DNA of 64,000 bases from Clostridia bacterium UC5.1-1D10 (GCA_001304995.1 BBZU01000003.1:1-64000); one strand, 5' to 3'; shown: positions 39,601 through 49,136, counted from the first letter of the stretch. Numbers and translations are program-made. Notes: generated by a model not told the origin, from the sequence alone.

Positions 39601-39737
39601 AAAGACGGTAAAAGCACATCTTCGTATAAGGGGCTGTGGTAGTCACGGACAATATCGGGACCATATTGCCAGTGGTAGCCAAGATTTTGGAGCAGCTCAA
39701 GGACGGCGTTTTCGTAGTTGGATTCGGTAAAGGACAT
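36660..39737 (-). CDS. hsdR: Type I restriction enzyme, R (motor/endonuclease) subunit
   Basis: A 1025-residue intact HsdR. An N-terminal PD-(D/E)xK nuclease domain shows ADIVLFVNGLPLVVVELKSP. It is followed by two RecA-like motor lobes with Walker A HTQGSGKSLSM, DEAH-type MADEAHRGQYG, GFTGTPISS and the late motif QAIARVNR. A helical C-terminal region binds the methylase. It translocates and cuts DNA unmethylated at the HsdS site. The ATG begins five bases after the stop of a small membrane-protein gene, so it is the last gene of the hsdM-hsdS-membrane-membrane-hsdR operon. Confidence 0.97.
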   Translation of the reverse strand: MSFTESNYENAVLELLQNLGYHWQYGPDIVRDYHSPLYEDVLLPSLERINRGLPLAALQEAIYKLKNFETGTLLQKNMVFMDYLQNGVPVKYEEKGEDRSALVYLVDYDTLENNDFRAINQWTVVEHSEKRADIVLFVNGLPLVVVELKSPSREETDASAAYRQLRNYMYEIPSLFIYNAICVMSDMSVSKAGTITSGEDRFMEWKTTDGSYENTQFADFTTFFEGIFEQNRFLDILKNFICFNVDGQNTFKILAGYHQYFAVKKAIASTKHATKTDGKGGVFWHTQGSGKSLSMVFYAHYLQEALQSPTIVVITDRNDLDNQLYGQFARCKDFLRQTPQQVESRQHLKELLANRQANGIIFTTMQKFEESQKALSERRNIVVMADEAHRGQYGLTEKVVIKENEQGEIEAKTIVGTARIIRQNLPNATYIGFTGTPISSKDKSTTEVFGDYIDVYDMTQAVEDGATKPVYYESRVIHLKLDEHILRLIETEYEIMAQNTDPYIIEKSKKELGQMEAVLGAEETIDSLVKDILDHYENYRENLLTGKAIIVAYSRPIAMKIYNRLLELRPNWTEKVGLVMTQGNNDPEEWRKVIGNKAHKEELARKFKDNDSPMKIAIVVDMWLTGFDVPSLATMYVYKPMSGHNLMQAIARVNRVFRDKEGGLVVDYVGIASALKQAMKDYTARDQKNYGDTDIKDAAYPKFLEKLEVCRDFFFGYDYSVFFTGSDYEKAKAITGGTNFLLGKNMEETDLPEKERTQYVYIKEALLLKQALSLCSSLIEEKIRFEAAYFEAVRTMLVRLSTGGENKKLTLPEINERINELLKHSIKSEGVINLFSDVQTEFSLFDPKFLEEIANMKEKNLAVELLKKLIAEQVSVYRRTNVVKSEKFSERIQSALNRYLNGMLTNEEVIEELMKLAKDIADANAEGEKLGLNAEELAFYDALTKPQAIKDFYQNDELIAITKELTEMLRKNRTIDWQKKESARAGMRKIVKRLLKRYKYPPEGMEDAVKTVMSQCEMWTDNVGA

Positions 39738-39741
39738 GGGA

Positions 39742-40399
39742 TCACCTACTTTTATTAAAATTGATTTTTAAATCTTCTTCAAGAAATGGGAAATAGTCTT
39801 TTATAAATTTATTACATAATTCACAGTATTGATTTTTAAGAATGATAACTTCTTCTCTATCAGAAAGTATTTCTGATAATTTATTATTATCATTTTCACT
39901 TGATAACCTCACGAGATTTAATGATACACTTAAAATTTCCTGTAATAATTTTGCATCATATTTATTGAATAAAAACTCTCCCGAAATAAGAATACTTTCT
40001 TTTTGTTTTTAGAAAAACTAAAAATGTCGTTAAGTTTATATTTTTAGTAATATCTTCTGCGTTTCCTAAATACATTCTAAAAGCTACTTGTATCGCTTTC
40101 TTAGTTTTTTCATTTTCAATTTGCTTTGCAACAACTAAAAATTTTTGTATTGTAGTATAGCAATCGTACCTTTTCTCAAACAATGAAATCCGATCTTGCC
40201 TATCTGCTATTTGTTTTGGTACTCTAATTGCAAAAATAATTGCAATAACAGATATTAAAACGCTCATTATTGTTGTTCCTAATTGTATGTAATCAAAGCA
40301 ACCTTTTTGCCCCAAAGACTGAACAGCAACAATTAACTCTTCCATAAGTTCTCTTGATGAATAAAAACCATTACCTTCTAATCTGCCAATGACAATCAT
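39742..40399 (-). pseudogene. Unknown membrane protein inside the hsd operon, two frameshifts as sequenced
   Basis: A protein of about 219 residues once two missing bases are restored in short A-runs near 40010-40055. It has one hydrophobic segment (GTTIMSVLISVIAIIFAIRV), then a long charged helical region with probable coiled coil (FEKRYDCYTTIQKFLV... to LKINFNKSR). The open frame begins at an ATG at 40399 that overlaps the upstream gene by 29 bases; an internal ATG at 40345 is the other possible start. It ends four bases before hsdR. No family recognised. Its conserved place in the operon implies a link to restriction or to a partner defence function. Confidence 0.6.
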
Positions 40400-40985
40400 C
40401 TCTTGTAATATCCTCTCTTATATATTTAGTTTTAATGAGACCTTGTTTATAAAGATTGATAAGTATTTCTCTAACTTCATCTATTGGCATCTGCATATAA
40501 TCCGCAACTTGCTTTGTCGTAGTTCCCATTGTAATTCCTATATAATTTAGAGCTCTTTTAGGATAGTTTATCTCATACTGTGACATTCTATCATTTGGCT
40601 GAACACGTTCATATTGTATATTACTCTTCCCTATTTCATCAAGCTGGTCAAGTATCTCATCATATAGTGCCCTTAATTCTTCGATGTCCTCTTTCATTAT
40701 TTCAATTGAGGTAGTAACTTCATTTAACATACTTTCATTTGAAATCGCAATTTCTCTTTTATTGGAATCCAATTTATGTTGTAAAAATACAGCAACAATA
40801 GGAATCGCAATCGTAGCAAGGGCACTAACCCAACTAGCCACACCAGAAATCGCATCCCAATTATTATCTAAATAAGGTGCATAAGTAATTCGGAAACCTA
40901 ATGAATATAAAAATATAATGAAAATTAAAAGCAAAATGACAATTATTATCCACTTAAACCATTTATGCTCTAGTATCCTCCTCAA
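40371..40985 (-). CDS. Membrane protein with C-terminal winged-helix domain, inside the hsd operon
   Basis: A 204-residue intact protein with two N-terminal membrane helices (about residues 12-32 and 48-66), a coiled-coil-like segment (SIEIMKEDIEELRALYDEIL) and a C-terminal winged-helix-like domain (TTKQVADYMQMPIDEVREILINLYKQGLIKT). The start is a TTG that overlaps the hsdS stop; GGAGG lies nine bases upstream. A membrane-tethered winged helix in a restriction operon is unusual. It may sense invasion or regulate the neighbouring genes. No family name is certain. Confidence 0.65.
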   Translation of the reverse strand: MRRILEHKWFKWIIIVILLLIFIIFLYSLGFRITYAPYLDNNWDAISGVASWVSALATIAIPIVAVFLQHKLDSNKREIAISNESMLNEVTTSIEIMKEDIEELRALYDEILDQLDEIGKSNIQYERVQPNDRMSQYEINYPKRALNYIGITMGTTTKQVADYMQMPIDEVREILINLYKQGLIKTKYIREDITRDDCHWQIRR

Positions 40986-42167
40986 GATTCATTACCTCCA
41001 AAACTAATCTCACCAGACATCAATTTAGGTAACAAACAATCCCTTATGTCAGTTAATCTCGCATTTTCTTTGCATAATAATTCCATTTTCTGAAATAATG
41101 GTAAAACAATCTTATGATATTTTTTAATTTTATCTGTATTGGAATGAACCATCAATTGCTTAATCACTAATTGGCTTATATTTTGTTGTGCTGAACCTAT
41201 CGCTCTTGATTTTAACACTTCTTGAAAATGTTTCACAAATTCAAATAAATATGTGAATGGATAGTCGCAATTTTCTAATAATACGCATATTGCCTGATTG
41301 CAAGCCATTTCAGTTGTTATAATGCCATATTCTCCCACTGTAGCTCCATACATAGCTACTAATACACTATGACTGGGCAAAAGTTTTGCGGATGACTTAT
41401 TCAATGCCAATTGATTAATTTTTTCTTCTGTATCTGTAATAAAATTACCACTCAATTCTTTTGATTTTACCCAAGGAATATTTGCATTTTCATAAAATAC
41501 CAAATTCTTTCTTGAAGGTGTACCGCCCGATGTTGTCTTAATCGCTTTACCTAATTCTACTCGTTCCATGTCCTCCGCAAAAAAGCTCTGATAAATTAAA
41601 TCAATTTGTTGCTCTAAATTATCATTTATCTGCTGAGTTAGTGCAATTTTTTTTGCAAAGAATTAAGCACACTTACTATTTTTTCTGAGTTTGAATATCT
41701 GGTAATTCAATCTCAAGTTGTTGAAAAGTAGTAGTCGGTCTTGCAAGTGCAGGAACCCCTACCTGTGAAGCATTGCTCAAAAGTTTATGTTGACCAATCG
41801 GTGTGTGTAAATAATAAACCAGATATTCTGGCAACACTTTATTATTACACTTAACACGAAACTGTGATTGTGAAATCACATATCTATCATATTTTGAGTT
41901 TTCTGGAATGTATGAAACCTGACCCAAAGTTCCTCTATGTGTTATAACAATATCTCCTCTGTATGCATTTGCTTTTTTTAAGGAGTTTGCTTTTTCTTCT
42001 GTTATATATCGAAAAGAATCTTCTTTTAAAACAAAATCATCTAAATTACTACCATTTAAAACAGGTATTCCTTCATCAACAAAACAAGATACCTTGATAT
42101 TTGAACCAAAAGGTCCCATCGCAATTTCATCTATTAGTTCTGCTACACTATATGTTTTATATTTCAT
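40982..42167 (-). pseudogene. hsdS: Type I restriction enzyme specificity subunit, two frameshifts as sequenced
   Basis: HsdS with two target-recognition domains and two conserved helical spacers. The first half carries SELIDEIAMGPFGSNIK-type sequence and ends in ELPDIQTQKKIV; the second carries VELGKAIKTTSGGTPSRKN and ends LPKLMSGEI. The ATG at 42167 overlaps the hsdM stop by 11 bases. Bases are missing in an A6 run near 41681 and the T8 run at 41647-41654. Corrected, the protein has about 395 residues, a normal length. It fixes the DNA sequence recognised by the whole enzyme. Confidence 0.85.
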
Positions 42168-43659
42168 ACCCAATCGCCCCCAGTTTCTCTCTGATCTCCT
42201 GTTCCAGCGCATGGGATTTTTGGAACAACTCCGCCAGCTCTCCTGTAAGGCGTTCCATTTTTTCCTCGAATGGTTCGCCATCGTCTTCCTGTTCCTCAAT
42301 GCCTACATAGCGCCCAGGGGTGAGGATATAGCCTTGCTTTGCGATTTCTTCCGTATCTGCCACAGCGCAGAAGCCTTTCACATCTTCCAGCGTACCTGCT
42401 ACGTACTGGTTGTAGGTATCCGCAATTTTCGCAATGTCTTCCTCTGTCAGTTCCCGCAGTTTGCGGCTGACCATGGTTCCCATTTTTCTTGCGTCAATGA
42501 AAAGTGTTTTGCCTTTCTGTCTTTTGTTCTTTGCCAAGAACCAAAGGGAAACGGGAATCTGTGTGGTATAAAAAAGCTGTGTGGGCATAGCAACGATACA
42601 TTCCACCAAATCCGCCTCAATGATATTTTTTCTGATTTCGCCTTCACCACCGGACTGAGAAGAAAGAGAGCCATTGGCAAGAACCATACCAATTTCCCCA
42701 TCAGGTGCCAAGTGCCAGATCATATGCTGAAGCCAAGCAAAGTTAGCGTTTCCTGCCGGTGGTGTGCCATACTGCCAGCGGACATCTTCCCCCAACTTGT
42801 CCGCACCCCAGCCGGAAAGATTAAAAGGAGGATTTGCCATAATAAAATCTGCCTTCAGCTGTGGATGGCAGTCATCAAAGAATGTATCGGCATTGTATTT
42901 CCCCAGGTCTGCCTCAATACCACGGATTGCAAGGTTCATCTGCGCCATTTTCCAAGTGGTCGGGTTGGAGTCCTGACCAAATACAGAAATGCGGTTGATG
43001 TTTCCGCCGTGGTTTTCAATAAATTTTGCGGACTGAACAAACATACCGCCACTGCCACAGCATGGGTCATAAACTCTGCCATTATAAGGCTGCAACACCT
43101 CAACCAAAGTACGCACCACGCAGGCAGGAGTATAGAATTCCCCAGCCAACTTGCCTTCCTGTTCCGCAAACTTAGAAAGACAATATTCGTATGTACGTCC
43201 TAAAATATCTTTGCTATTTCCATGCTCAATCATTTGAATATTGGTAAACAGGTCTACCACATCACCCAAACGACGTTTGTCCAATTCGGGACGGGCAAAG
43301 TTTTTTGGCAGAATATCTTTCAGTCTTTTATTTTCCTTCTCAATGCTTCGCATAGCGTCATCAATGACAGTACCGATTTCCGGCGTATGGGCTGCCGCCG
43401 CAATGACACGCCAACGGGCATTTTCCGGTACGAAAAAGATATTTTCAGAAATGTATTCGTCCATGTCTTCCTCGAAGCCGTCGCCCTCTTCCACCAATTC
43501 CTGATACTTCGCCTCGAAGCGATCAGAAATATATTTTAAGAAAATCAGTCCCAGAACCACTGACTTATATTCCGATGCGTCTATATTTCCACGGAGAACG
43601 CAAGCCGCCTCCCAAATTTGTTTTTCAAAACCAATGTTGCTGGTATTTACTTCAGCCAT
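42157..43659 (-). CDS. hsdM: Type I restriction enzyme, M (methyltransferase) subunit
   Basis: A 500-residue intact N6-adenine methyltransferase. The N-terminal HsdM helical domain is followed by the SAM-binding motif YDPCCGSGGMFV and the catalytic motif NPPFNLSGWG. Two HsdM and one HsdS make the methylase, which marks host DNA; with HsdR it restricts. The ATG at 43659 is seven bases from CAGGAGG. First gene of the hsd operon, about 200 bases from the recombinase terminator. Confidence 0.96.
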   Translation of the reverse strand: MAEVNTSNIGFEKQIWEAACVLRGNIDASEYKSVVLGLIFLKYISDRFEAKYQELVEEGDGFEEDMDEYISENIFFVPENARWRVIAAAAHTPEIGTVIDDAMRSIEKENKRLKDILPKNFARPELDKRRLGDVVDLFTNIQMIEHGNSKDILGRTYEYCLSKFAEQEGKLAGEFYTPACVVRTLVEVLQPYNGRVYDPCCGSGGMFVQSAKFIENHGGNINRISVFGQDSNPTTWKMAQMNLAIRGIEADLGKYNADTFFDDCHPQLKADFIMANPPFNLSGWGADKLGEDVRWQYGTPPAGNANFAWLQHMIWHLAPDGEIGMVLANGSLSSQSGGEGEIRKNIIEADLVECIVAMPTQLFYTTQIPVSLWFLAKNKRQKGKTLFIDARKMGTMVSRKLRELTEEDIAKIADTYNQYVAGTLEDVKGFCAVADTEEIAKQGYILTPGRYVGIEEQEDDGEPFEEKMERLTGELAELFQKSHALEQEIREKLGAIGYEI

Positions 43660-43814
43660 AATAACCTCCTGCAAATCTCGACATAATATTCTTTATTATA
43701 TCACAGATTGAAAATGTCGTATAGAATCCATCACTCCATATTTTGGAAATGAATACATAAATGAACCGAATTGCAAAATTTCTTATTATAAAGCCATTAT
43801 CCTTTCTCACAAAA

Positions 43815-43847
43815 AATCAGCTGACCGTTTTCCACGATCAGCTGATT
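43815..43847 (-). terminator. Terminator after the serine recombinase
   Basis: Perfect 10-bp stem AATCAGCTGA (43815-43824) with TCAGCTGATT (43838-43847). On the minus strand it is followed by TTTTTT. It lies just past the recombinase stop. Confidence 0.85.
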
Positions 43848-43863
43848 CCATTTCATTCTTCTT

Positions 43864-45465
43864 TCACTCTACTGCAGTCCCCACGAACTTATAGTAAATC
43901 TCCACTTTCTGTGTCTTATTTCCATCCTCATCTACGACCTTTTCATGGACGACAATCCTTTCAATGAGCTCATTGAGTATGTAGGCGTTCAGTTCTTGTA
44001 TATCCGTATATTTCTTGATGAGAGGAATAAACTTCTCTACATTTTGGAACGTTTCCTGGGTTTTCTCCCACTGCTCTTTCAGCGTTTCCTGCTTGCTTTT
44101 CAGTTCTCTCTCCTCTTGATCAAGCCCCTGATACATATCCTCATATCGTTCATCGCTGATTCTACCTAAGGCAAGGTCTTCATATAATCATTTGATGACT
44201 GCTGTGATTTCTGATAATCTTCTTTCAACTCGCTGCAATTCCACTTTGATTTTCGTCCCATCCTGTTTCTGCTGGTCTGTTTTCATCTTCACCAGCATTT
44301 CCAGATACTGTTCTTCCGCATTTTGTGCTCTACTTGCATGGCGACGGATATCCTCCAGAACGATTTGGTACAACGCCTTCCAGCTTATGTAATGGGAGGT
44401 ACATCGATCCTTACCATAGTTTCTATATACCCAGCAGCTGAAGCCTGTATAGGTACCTCGTTTTGCATCATAGCTGACGTTCAGTGAGGAACCACAGTCA
44501 GCACACTTCACCAATCCTGCGAAGGGCTGCAATTCCCCTTTGGCATTTGGTCTTCTCTTGGCTTTCATCATCTGATGCACCGTGTCCCAAAGTTCTTCGG
44601 AAATGATAGCCTGATGTGCATTATTATATACGATCCAATCTTTTTCCGGCGTTTCCTCTCTCCTTTTATCGAAAAATCCCTTTGTTCTTGTCCTGCCAAA
44701 CACTGCCTTTCCCAGATAGACCGGATTGTTCAGAATAGAGCGTATGGTTGATGCGTGCCAGTCAAAATCCTGTCTCCAGTAATCACTTTCATAATAATCG
44801 GGATGGTTCCGATTGAAATATGCCTGAGGATTCAAGATTTTTCGCTCCCGCAATATCTTTGTCATCTTCCCATATCCGATGCCATCGGCGAAAAGTCTGA
44901 ATATCATTTGCACCACTTCAGCCGCCGGCGGATCGTCAATGAGTTTATGTCTATTCTGTGGATTTTTTTCGTAACCGAATGGTGCATGGGCACCTAGGTA
45001 CATCCCTTCCTTTGCTCTGGCTCTATGGGCAGCTTTTGTTTTGGCTGACACCTGTCTGGTGTAATAGGAATTGATAACATTCGTGAACGGAAGGACTAAG
45101 TTATCCGAACCATTTTTTGAGTCATAATTTTCTGCGATGGAGATGAAGCGGACGCCCTTCTCCTCGAAGTAATGTTCGATATAAAGCCCCATCTGGGCAT
45201 ACTCTCTACCGAATCTGGAGAGGTCTTTGACGATGACCACATTGATTTTTCCAGCTTCAATGTCCGCCATCATCTGTTTGAACTGGGGTCTTTCAAAGTT
45301 TGTGCCGCTCCATCCATCATCACAATATACACCTGCAATGGGGATTCTGTTTTCCGCACAGTACTGTTTCAACAGTGCTTTCTGTGTCTGGATACTGTTG
45401 GATTCTCCGGCGTTGCCGTCATCCTGGCTGAGTCTGCAGTAAATTGCAGCAGCGATATTTTCCAT
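43864..45465 (-). CDS. Large serine recombinase, interrupted by an in-frame TGA
   Basis: A TndX/Tn5397-like large serine recombinase that integrates and excises the mobile element. The N-terminal resolvase domain contains AIYCRLSQDDGNAGESNSIQ (catalytic serine region) and VKDLSRFGRE. It is followed by the recombinase domain, a zinc ribbon (CADCGSSLNVSY) and a coiled coil. Translation as given stops at TGA 44188-44190 after 425 residues. The same frame then continues with LYEDLALGRISDERYEDM for another 108 codons to 43864. A single C-to-T change (CGA to TGA) would explain it. Unlike the other broken genes this is no frameshift. The shortened form keeps the catalytic part but loses part of the C-terminal region. 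Confidence 0.88.
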
Positions 45466-45498
45466 AAAATCACCTTCTTTCAGCCAAACATCATATCC

Positions 45499-45696
45499 CT
45501 ACATAGCCGGTGAATCCATATCCCAATCTACTGAATCTTCTTCCTCTGGTTCGTCATATGCACCAGATTCAAAATCTTTTTTGATCATATCCGCTACTTT
45601 TTCGGTGATATCTTTTTCTCCATTGAAGCAGCTTTCCACATGAAATTTGACCCCTCTGATTTCTTTGGTACTCATTACCCTTGATACCTTTCTCAT
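45499..45696 (-). CDS. Small accessory protein of the mobile element (65 aa)
   Basis: A short acidic protein containing VKFHVESCFNGEKDITEKVADMI and an aspartate/glutamate-rich tail. An AGGAGGTG site precedes the ATG. It lies between the relaxase and recombinase genes with short gaps. Small proteins of this type are common at this place in clostridial mobilizable elements; the function is unknown. Confidence 0.7.
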   Translation of the reverse strand: MRKVSRVMSTKEIRGVKFHVESCFNGEKDITEKVADMIKKDFESGAYDEPEEEDSVDWDMDSPAM

Positions 45697-45711
45697 AAAG
45701 CACCTCCTGCA

Positions 45712-47025
45712 TTACCCCATTTTCATGCCATGGGCTTCTTTTTTCTCCTGAATTTTCTGTCTCAGTTTACGGTCAATAGTTTGGATGACCGCATCCTGTT
45801 TTTCATAATCTTCCACAACGATATTGCTGACTTCTTTCAATAGCCGTATCAAATGATTCCTGATGATTTCATTTTGTATCTGATTTTTCTTTTGGTACTG
45901 GCTTTCCATCTGCTTATTGCTGATTTCCAACGCCGTTTTCAGCACCAGATTTTTGATGTTCCGAAACTCCGGCTCCTCAGAGAAAGAATGTCTGGCGTAG
46001 CCTTTGCCGTCATAAAAAGATATGACCTCGTCTTTCAAATCCAGCCATGACTGGTAAAGGGAATCTATCTTTTTATCCTTACTGATTTCAGAAACGATTT
46101 CATCCACCAGCAATTTATTTTCTTTGGCAAGACGACCATAGACTTTTTTATGTTTTGCTGTCTGCAAGTTCTTTGCCAAGGTGAATAGCAACGCCTGTGC
46201 ATAAGGATTTTCATTGTGTTCCAAAGACAAGGAACGCTCCAAAAAATTTCTGCATTCCTCCCGAATCCATTTCCGCATCTCATCTTTCTGCTCATAGAGA
46301 TGGTAAAATTCATCATGGAAAATCTCATGAGCGAAGGCACTCCTCAAATTTTCAATGCCTTTTTTCGTCAGATAGCCCTCCTTTGGATCTTTGGAATAGC
46401 ACATAATATGGATGTGCGGATGGTGACCTTCGTTATGAAAAGCACCATACCAAACCAGATTTTCCGGTTCGATCCGCATTTCTTTTGCCATTGCCAAAGA
46501 TTTTTGCGTGACCAGATTTCTCCACACCTTTGCATTATCATAGCCCAATCGCTGGGCATCCTCTCGTTTCAGAGAAACCACAAAGTTCCAGATGCGTCCC
46601 TGATATTCCGCTGCTTCCTTCTGGACTTTACGCAAATCAATCTTTTCATCTTCGTTATTCCACAGGGCATGCCCCTGCTCTGTGAACTCTGCCCGAGGGC
46701 GTTTGGCTAAATAACCCACGTAATTTTTCATATCATTTCCATGATAAATTTGCACCTCTGCGATTTTATGAATGAGATCTTCCGCTGTTTGACAGCTAGG
46801 ATTTTCTTCATACGCCTGATATTCTGCGGCACATTCTTCTTTCAGCTTTAAGGATTTTTTCATCTCTTTTGCGATCCATTCCCTTTGGAGTGCAGAAACT
46901 TCATCAGAAATCGGCTGGGAATATCTTTCCGCATTCGGTCTGGTGGCGATGTATTTCACATAGTTTTTCATTTGTCCTTTGGAAATGTTCTTCACATATC
47001 GTGCAGTGAAAATGATTTTTGCCAT
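45712..47025 (-). CDS. MobP3 family relaxase
   Basis: A 437-residue intact relaxase that should nick the element at oriT and lead the single strand during conjugative transfer. The N-terminal repeats KNYVKYIATRP and KNYVGYLAKRP are typical of MobP3. The metal-binding histidines are in HNEGHHPHIHIMCYS. The long helical C-terminus has no motor motifs, so transfer depends on a helper conjugative system. It sits between the RHH accessory gene and the small 65-residue protein. Confidence 0.92.
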   Translation of the reverse strand: MAKIIFTARYVKNISKGQMKNYVKYIATRPNAERYSQPISDEVSALQREWIAKEMKKSLKLKEECAAEYQAYEENPSCQTAEDLIHKIAEVQIYHGNDMKNYVGYLAKRPRAEFTEQGHALWNNEDEKIDLRKVQKEAAEYQGRIWNFVVSLKREDAQRLGYDNAKVWRNLVTQKSLAMAKEMRIEPENLVWYGAFHNEGHHPHIHIMCYSKDPKEGYLTKKGIENLRSAFAHEIFHDEFYHLYEQKDEMRKWIREECRNFLERSLSLEHNENPYAQALLFTLAKNLQTAKHKKVYGRLAKENKLLVDEIVSEISKDKKIDSLYQSWLDLKDEVISFYDGKGYARHSFSEEPEFRNIKNLVLKTALEISNKQMESQYQKKNQIQNEIIRNHLIRLLKEVSNIVVEDYEKQDAVIQTIDRKLRQKIQEKKEAHGMKMG

Positions 47026-47055
47026 GCCTTCGCCACCATCCTTTCATCCATTTTT

Positions 47056-47451
47056 TCACTTTATCATGTCTTCCAGAGATAAAGTTCCGTTCATGCTTTT
47101 CACTTCCCGCTGGCATAGATTGTGGAGCTCGCTCAATGTTTCTTCATCCATTTGAAAATAATAAGCAATGATCCGCTGCAGTTTTGCCAACTCCACAGCC
47201 ATACGAAAGCTCTGATTGGAGAGTCTGCCTTCAGAAGATTTCACTGATGACTCTACGACTTTCTGAATCTGCTCGCCCAACACCACTTTGTTTTTCTCTG
47301 CGGAAAGGTAACCAGCATAGTACCTGATGGCTTTTTCAATAAATTCATTCCGGCTCCGGCAGTCATCCATTGCCATACCAGCCACGCAAAGATTGGCTGT
47401 TTCCTCCGAAAGCCGGACAGTAAATATCTGTTTTGTATTCTCCTTTTGCAA
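47056..47451 (-). CDS. Ribbon-helix-helix relaxosome accessory protein
   Basis: A 131-residue protein. Its N-terminus (KQIFTVRLSEETANLCVAGMAMDDCRSRNEFIEKAIRYY; the ends are diagnostic) follows the ribbon-helix-helix pattern of MobC-like DNA-binding proteins. The rest is helical. It is transcribed just before the relaxase gene and downstream of the candidate oriT region, so it probably binds oriT and helps the relaxase nick. Confidence 0.8.
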   Translation of the reverse strand: MQKENTKQIFTVRLSEETANLCVAGMAMDDCRSRNEFIEKAIRYYAGYLSAEKNKVVLGEQIQKVVESSVKSSEGRLSNQSFRMAVELAKLQRIIAYYFQMDEETLSELHNLCQREVKSMNGTLSLEDMIK

Positions 47452-47479
47452 TCCTCAACTCCCCCTTCCATCTCTCCTT

Positions 47480-47497
47480 GATGTCGGTACCGACGTC
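47480..47497. repeat. 18-bp palindrome near the candidate oriT
   Basis: GATGTCGGTACCGACGTC, symmetric apart from one G.T pair. It lies just upstream of the RHH gene and may be a binding site of that protein. Confidence 0.5.
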
Positions 47498-47602
47498 AGG
47501 CACAAAGCCCGCAGTTTCTAAGGGAAAAGGCAGTTTTTCCCACTTCAAAGCGCCGCTTCCGACGTCTGTGCCTTCTTTCTGACACCAACTTTTCGGGGCA
47601 AA

Positions 47603-47625
47603 CAATCTCCGCACTGCGGGGATTG
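47603..47625. other. Candidate oriT inverted repeat
   Basis: CAATCTCCGCA (47603-47613), one base, TGCGGGGATTG (47615-47625): an 11-bp inverted repeat with one mismatch. Relaxase nick sites often lie next to such a repeat. It is in the gene-free stretch 47452-48029 directly upstream of the RHH and relaxase genes, the expected location. The rest of that stretch is unusually C/G-rich and has the motif CCGTCACT three times. The nick itself cannot be placed. Confidence 0.5.
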
Positions 47626-48029
47626 GAGGGAATCGTGGCGGAACAAGACACCGCCGCTTTAACCAGCAATCTTTTTTCGCCCTTCCAATGGGCTTTACAA
47701 CAGGGTCAAAGAAAGCCGTTCACTGCCAATTCTCAACATTTCCCCAAAAATCCCTCACGTTGCCCTTTTGTTCCTCTGGCGATTACATCCCCCAATCCTG
47801 TTTCTCATCGCCACACAGGCGGTCACGTTGCCAACAAACGCCTTCCTTCTCTCCGACAGGGGCAGCAGGGTCAGTTTTTTGCCAGCCCACCCAAAAACCG
47901 TCACTACCGTCACTTTTTTCATTTTTACATCTTTGGAAAACCCACATTTTCCCCGATTTCAAAGGCTTTGCCAATCTACTGTCTTTTTCTGCGGCAGGGG
48001 CAGTAGAAGGATTCTTCTGCCGACTACCG

Positions 48030-49045
48030 TCACTGATGAAATCTATTTTCATTTACCTTTTCTCCTTCCAGCCATGTGATTTTTGAAATTTCCATGATTC
48101 TTTTGCCATCGCTTCTTCTGGTATGGAAAGCATAACCCAAACGCAGAAGCTCCCCAGAGCTTTTCTTCAATCGTTTCAAGAGCGTCAGATGGGAAATAGT
48201 TTTTCCAGAAGCGTTACTGAACAGCTCTGCCAATGCACTTGGCTCGCCTGAAAGAAAAATATGTTTTTTCATGCACCCATCCACAATGGAAACGATTTCG
48301 TCGACGGGTTCTTTTTGTTTTTCCAGGGAATCCTCTTTTTTGATCCAGATACTGTTTTCATCCCGTTCCAGTTTCAGTTCCCGTGGCTCCACATCTCTGC
48401 CCAGAACAGATAGCTTCACAGAACCACTGCCCCTTTTATTTTCTGTCATCACCAGAATGGTATCGGCTGCTCCCTGCAACCCTGTCGTGCCGGAAATCAT
48501 ATGGAATGCATCTTTGCTTTCCTGTTTCCGCAAGTGATGAATCAAAAGTATGGTCAGCTGATATTCGTCAGCAATCTTTTTCAGAGATTGGATATCTTTA
48601 TAGTCCGTCCCATAACTATAATCCAGACTTTGTTTTCTGATGCACTGCAATGTATCAATGACAATGAGCACTGTTTCTTTCTGCTCTGATAAAAACTTTC
48701 GAATCTGTTCTTCCAGCCCTTCTCCAAGGCAGGCAGCTTCCCAACAAAAAACAGATTCGCAGGTGCGTCATCTGTTATGGTAAGGGTTCTGTTTTGCAGA
48801 CGGGATTGATTGTCCTCCAAACAGAGATATAATACAGTTCCTTTTGCCGTTTCGCAGTCCCAGACAGGCTCCCCTTTCGCAACGCAAAGACAAAGCCACA
48901 GAGCGAAAAAAGATTTCCCTGTCTTAGGGGCACCAGCAAGTACGGCAAGTCCTTGAGGAAGAAATTCTCTGACTGCAAACTTGATGGGTTTGTAATCCAT
49001 ATCCATGAGTTCCTCGCCACTCATGACCTGAAGCGGTTTCGTCAT
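48030..49045 (-). pseudogene. RepA-like RecA-fold ATPase (AAA_25), one frameshift as sequenced
   Basis: A replicative-helicase-like ATPase of the plasmid RepA/AAA_25 group. Walker A is GAPKTGKSFFALWL, the second acidic motif follows TVLIVIDTLQ, and LTILLIHHLRK and the GTTGLQGAADTILVM loop are conserved. The C-terminus is winged-helix-like. An AGGAGG site precedes the ATG at 49045. The frame changes near 48730-48740, where one C seems missing in GKLPALGEGLEEQ; corrected length is about 338 residues. In mobilizable elements such proteins support replication of the excised form. Confidence 0.82.
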
Positions 49046-49136
49046 AACACCATAACACCTCCTCTCCTATGAAATTTTTATGGGAATCTGATATGGGCAT
49101 TGGAACACCACCTCCTCGTTCATATCTCAAAATATT

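Noticed and set aside
44188-44190. Selenocysteine or other recoding of the recombinase TGA
   Set aside because: No SECIS-like hairpin seen, and serine recombinases have no selenocysteine at this site; a nonsense mutation is simpler.
47623-48086. Overlapping plus-strand frames in the oriT region
   Set aside because: Low-complexity Pro/Ser/Phe-rich translations without ribosome binding sites, overlapping the repA 3' end.
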